Shown here: piece by piece, positions 59,565-64,000 of the stretch
Position numbering within the stretch: position 1 is the stretch's first letter
Layout: each line of letters begins with the position of its first letter
NCBI GenBank assembly: GCA_016508695.1
Contig: VNKQ01000003.1
Location: 1,240,001-1,304,000 of the forward strand
Direction of reading: 5' to 3'
Source of the DNA: Hyphodiscus hymeniophilus
Taxonomy: Eukaryota > Ascomycota > Leotiomycetes > Helotiales > Hyphodiscaceae
DNA length: 64,000 nucleotides
Notes under the pieces: generated by a model
Databases searched by the model: none
What the model was told of the DNA's origin: nothing
The model's input: the letters and a program-made list of their open reading frames with translations, nothing else
Translations under genes and position numbers: made by a program

Positions 59565-60095
59565 ATAATATTAATAACTCCACGATAATTGCTATTAGGT
59601 TTGTTTTATAAGGAAAATAATACATTAGAGTTATAATAATAATTGCGTAACTAAGAGCTTATAACCTTTTAGAGTTAAGTTAAATATAATATATTACCTT
59701 AAAGAGGGGAATAAGACCTAAGCTTAGATTTCCTTATTTGTTTAATTAAATCTAATTTATAAGGAGGGTTTGGGAATAATAAACTAGCGTCGATTTATAG
59801 GGCGGTTTATTCTAGTTTATATTTGCTAAAGAGGGCCTAAGTCTTCTTGCTATACTTAGTATTTTCTTAAAGCTATATAATACGCTTTAAGTAATAATAG
59901 GCGTAATATTCTACTAGGTGACTCAAGTTAACTTAATAACGAGATTTCTATTATTTCCTTACCGATATACTCGTCCTACTTATCGCTATTAAAAAATAAT
60001 ATAGAGTATTTATATAACTAGCTTACTAACTAAACGGAAATTAATAGCCGAGCGAGGCTAATACTAGTTAGATCATACTACGGGCATATCTTTTA
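59565..60095. other. Unassigned AT-rich relic sequence
   Basis: Mixed composition, no gene supported. It has moderately GC-containing patches (59700-59900) suggestive of an old transposon, without recognisable ends or domains. Confidence 0.4.
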
Positions 60096-61150
60096 GGGGC
60101 GGGCTAAAACAACTTACCTCCCGGCTAAACTAACTTTTCGGGGGTATACTTAATACCCTCGCTTACGTATACTAATTTATATATATATATAAGGCTAAAA
60201 TATATATTATAAATAAAGACAATATATCCTTATATTCTTTTGCCTTTATTCTTTAGCCTTTAATATAAAATCCCTTAGTACTTATAGTCCCCCCCCGCCT
60301 ATTACTATTTATAATAACTTGCTTATTATAATTAAATCGATTTATATATACGTTAAAGCTAATAGTTACGCCTTTTTTAAACGCGATATTACTAAGACTT
60401 AAATTGTCTTTATATATAACAAGTATAATAAGACTATTATTTAAAGGCATATTAAGGTATACGAGTTAAAGTAACGCGCAAGAAAGAGTACGAAATGCGA
60501 TTATAAGATAAAGGTTATATTAAAGAGAAATGCCTCGTTATAATAATAGGAACTTATTGTTTTAAAAGGGATATATAATTATAAGCCTTTAGTAATACTT
60601 ATCGCCTATCTTACTTATAAAATCGCTATATTAGACCCTATAGTTATTACTTAGGTTAAGAATCTTATTGCCCCTAGCTTAAATAACTTATAAATTCTTA
60701 TAATAATAAGACTAGAGAAACTAGGAGTTATACTCTTTTTAAAAGATATATCAAGCCTAGTATAAGTAATAAGGTTATACTAGCTTAATAGTTATACTCT
60801 TATAAAATAGCTTCTTTAGGTATATATATTATAATCCTTATATTATAGTTTATTAACGATTTACTAAGAGTTACGCAAAAGAGGATTTAATCTAATATAT
60901 AATAGTATTAATCTATTAATTAATACCTTTACTTAATTCTTCTTCCTTTACTTTATTTCTCTTATTATATAAAAGTAATATTCTAATGTTTTTTTACTTG
61001 ATTATATATATAAAACAAACCGATTTAATATATTATTATTAAATATTTATATAATTTCAGAGAATAATAAGGTAATTTAAGTTAGTATTATTTTCTTCTC
61101 TATCCCTTAAGCTGCGACGAAATAGCACGTCTATATACCTCAGGCACTAT
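60096..61150 (+). mobile_element. Mutator-like (MULE) element relic with GGG-TIR left end
   Basis: The left end (GGGGCGGGCTAAAACAACTTACC...) is built like the MITE ends above, with the GGGGGTATAC block. At 60355-60655 a plus-strand frame broken by TAA/TAG reads YAFFKRDITKT, IVFIYNKYNKT, RARKSTKCDYKIKVILKRNAS and ELIVLKGIYNYKPL, which has the layout of the FAR1-type zinc-binding N-domain of fungal MULE transposases (Cys, then HNH as YNY after C-to-T change). The catalytic domain is not readable and the right end was not found. Confidence 0.6.
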
Positions 61151-61245
61151 ATATAGGGGTAAGAACACTAAATATCCGGATGTTAATAAAGATATAAACA
61201 AATATTATAAATTAATATATTTATACTCAAATTAACCCTTTTATA

Positions 61246-61508
61246 ATGCCTAATTACACTAAGCCAGACCTTACGGACCTAAGGACCTTACGTCCAAATA
61301 TTCTATTAATTAAGTTATATAGAGACGAATTTATACCGATAAAATGCCTGGATTTTGACCTCGAGATTACCCTTCCCGACTATACTTCCCCGATAACCTT
61401 ATTACTCTTTTTACTTTATATTATACTCTAGAAATTATTAACGAGATTGTTTTATATACGAATAACGTTACTCGAGAACCTTAAGACCCTATAAAACCAA
61501 AGGTACGT
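61246..61508 (+). pseudogene. N-terminal fragment of a PiggyBac-like transposase
   Basis: From ATG 61246 the frame is open for 61 codons, then continues past one TAG: a PNYTKPDLTDLRTLRPN start, YRDEFIPIKCLDFDLEI, then ALFTLYFT-like LLLFLLYIIL, EIINEIVLYTN. The last blocks fit the start of the PiggyBac DDE domain (DxFxLFFTxExxxxIVxxTN). It is cut at 61508 by the copia LTR, between residues that should continue VRYR. I infer the family from pattern only; other domesticated DDE families are possible. Confidence 0.5.
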
Positions 61509-64000
61509 TATCGCGTAAATAATCGGTCTAATCTTTAAGAAGAAAGGGTTATAAGAAAAGACTACTCGAGTAAGCGTATATTAAGTATTACTTAATCTAA
61601 AAAAAAAAGAAAAAGAAGTAAGTCTTTTCTTAAGTATTAAATTACTCTTATAAAGCTTAGTAAAATAAGTACTTAAATAAAGCTTAAGTAATTATATAAT
61701 ATAACTAAATATTTAACGAGTATAATTAAATATTTTATAACTATAAGATTAATTAAGCCTCTATTTTATAATATACCCTCTAGTTATTATAAAAAAGTCT
61801 AAAGACCTTTTATTTTATAATAATTATTATTTTATAATCTATAATCCCTTATATTCCTTAAATAACTTTAATTTAATATATTAAAATATATACTCGTATT
61901 TAAAGTTAATTATAAGATATAACGTATATTTACTTATATAGCTTACAAGTAAGTTCCTTATACTTTATATATATATAAATTTCGAGTTATAAATATTAGC
62001 GTTTACTTTATTTAATTACTTAATATAATTAATCTAATTAGAGATCTTATACTTAGTAATAACTAGTATTATAATTAGTTCTAACTAATATCTCTTTTAT
62101 CTCTTAGCCTTATAAATAATATAAATAATATAAATAATATAAACGACACAAACTTTATACGTCGTTTAATCTCTATAGCTACCTTAATTAATCTAGTGAC
62201 TTAATACGCTTTTAACTATATTAGTAGGCGTATAACTAATTAGGCTATAAGTATAAAATCGCGATCTCGCAACCTTTTAATAATAATAATAAATAATAAT
62301 ATTAACTTTTATTATTATTATAGTAGTATACTATTACTATTCTATTAATAACTCTTTTATCTTCTTATTAATTATTAATATAAGTAATACCTCGAGTAAT
62401 AATACAAGTAAAAGCTTAAGTAATCGATTAGCTTTGTTTAAATTCTAGATTTAATTCCTAAGCTTTATTTAATTATTACTTTATATTTAATAATTAATAT
62501 AACTAACCTTTTTAATATATAAGGCTTTAAAGAAAAGCTTTAAGTAGAGATACTTATTAATTATTTTATTACTAAATCTAATAATCTCTTCTAATCTCTC
62601 TCTCTTCTTACTAAGAATTATAATAATAGAAATAATTATAATAATAATAATAATAATAATAAAAAAGAAAAAGATAAAGAAGATAAAGCTAAAAAAGATA
62701 AAGAAGAAAAAGATAAAGATAATCTAATTTTATTTCTTATTAAGTTATATAATCGCTATTACTAGCTTTTATACTTACTACTTATACTAACTCTTATTCT
62801 TATTACTTGTCTAAATAATAGTTTTACTCGCTACTTATATAATTAAATTACTTGCCTTAGTCTTTATTCTTTTATTTTAAATAATTATATTTTAGACAAT
62901 TATATTTTAGATACTCCTTCTCGTTATTTTTATAGTCTTACTTATAGTCTTAATACTTAGCGAAATTAGCCTTACTTTAGTTATTTATCTTCTTTAATAA
63001 CTAGAAAATCTAATAATTGTTATTTTAAGAATTCTATTATATTATATAATAATTAGTATTACTAATATTATATATACTCTTGCGTTCTAATCTCTACTAG
63101 TATTCTTTTATATACTTAGCTATTTTATAATAAGTATTCTCGTCGGGAAATTAATTAAAGTTTTAATTAAAAAGTATATTAAATATAGAGTTTTTTAATT
63201 AATTAATACTAATCTTTATATAGAAAATAAAATAATTAAAGATTATTATTTAGACTATACTAAAGATTAGTAATTTTATTAATCTTACTAATTATACTTT
63301 AGGAATTAGTACTTATCGACGCAAGAATAATAATAATAATTAAAGTCCTACTTCTCGTTATATTAGAACTTTTCTTTTTAGTTTTATTAGTTCGAAGACT
63401 AATAAGTAAGAAATACTTACTTAAGCTTTTACTACTTATATAGATACTATATATAGTCTAAGTAATTAAAGTAGTAAATAATTTACTAGTAATTTAAAGA
63501 AATATTAAATAGTCTTTTGTAATATATTTTCGTTCTTTTTTTTTTATATTAAAGTAACTTAGTAATAATACCCAAATAAGTATTAATTTATTAAATTCCC
63601 TTAACTATAAAATAAATAACTTATAAAATAAAATATATAATTATTAATTATATTATTTTACTATATTATAGCTTTAAAGTATAAAAAACTCTACTTAGTT
63701 CTTTTAGTTAATTTTACTAGTATTTATATAAAATTCTATAATAGTCTTACTAGTATCCTACTAAATATACTATTAATCTATTTAATCTTAGTAATATTTA
63801 GCTAAAATCTTAATAGATTTTATTAATATTTAAAAGATATTTAATTACTAATCTCTAATCTTTAACTATATTAATTAAATGCCTAGTCTAATCTTTAGAG
63901 ATCCGTCTAATATCTACTTACTAAACGCTAATTAATTAATACCTTTATATAATTAATACTTTAAATCCTATACCTTTTTAAGTAATAAGTCCTCTAAATA
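61509..64000 (-). mobile_element. 3' part of a third Ty1/copia copy, running off the window
   Basis: Begins with a 265-bp LTR (61509-61773, TATCGCGTAAATAATCGG to TTTTATAATA) and continues with sequence colinear with 23756-26340 (for example the CGTCGTTTAATCTC and ATCGCGATCTCG blocks). The coding strand is minus, so this is the 3' LTR and the 3' unassigned region; pol lies beyond 64000. TACGT lies immediately left of the LTR as the expected duplication. Confidence 0.85.

Noticed and set aside
1..64000. tRNA or rRNA genes
   Set aside because: I looked for B-box like GGTTCGA sequences with matching acceptor stems; the few hits (for example near 55693) fall in repeats without a cloverleaf.

Overview
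The window comes from the nuclear genome of a filamentous ascomycete (Pezizomycotina). Three things point there: genes split by 44-500 nt GT-AG introns, orthologues of fungal housekeeping genes, and long AT-rich blocks made of LTR retrotransposons mutated in the manner of RIP (repeat-induced point mutation). I see no basis for a genus; a leotiomycete is plausible but unproven. It divides into a gene-dense arm (1-15.8 kb), a first transposon block (15.8-42.1 kb), a one-gene island (42.1-45.9 kb) and a second transposon block (45.9-64 kb).

Gene arm. Seven genes: a DEAD-box ribosome-biogenesis helicase of the Dbp3 type (minus, cut by the left edge), the mitochondrial Fe-S scaffold Isu1 (minus), a Ubp14/USP5-type deubiquitinase (plus), a Dug1/CNDP2-type M20 dipeptidase (minus), a BCAS2/Spf27 splicing factor (plus), the regulatory subunit of protein kinase A (minus) and a Crp1/Mdg1-like protein with an AMPK-type glycogen-recognition fold and a tandemly duplicated tail (plus). 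ISU1/UBP14, DUG1/SPF27 and PKAR/CRP1 are divergent pairs; UBP14/DUG1 and SPF27/PKAR are convergent. These are core functions and not a cluster. The island gene encodes an Inn1/Fic1-type C2 protein with a long proline-rich tail, expected to act in septum formation.

First transposon block. Three LTR retrotransposons are nested like dolls. A Ty3/gypsy chromovirus (15785-40966, 373-bp LTRs) was entered in its reverse transcriptase by a second Ty3/gypsy element (19376-37757, 282-bp LTRs), which contains a Ty1/copia element on the minus strand (23491-31055, 265-bp LTRs). All reading frames are broken, mostly by TAA/TAG, but RT, RNase H, integrase and a C-terminal chromodomain can still be read.

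Second transposon block. It holds a plus-strand copy of the same copia family (46393-54655), the 3' part of another minus-strand copy running off the right edge (61509-64000), a solo LTR, and an LTR broken by two later insertions. Among them lies a family of short elements with perfect bipartite terminal inverted repeats, GGG...CCC ends and 8-bp target duplications, a GC-rich 180-bp TA-targeting MITE, a pair of ~740-bp inverted elements, a Mutator-like (FAR1 domain) transposase relic and a PiggyBac-like relic. I found no new gene system. The unusual content is this layered transposon record, in which several insertions can be ordered from target duplications and one empty site present in the window.
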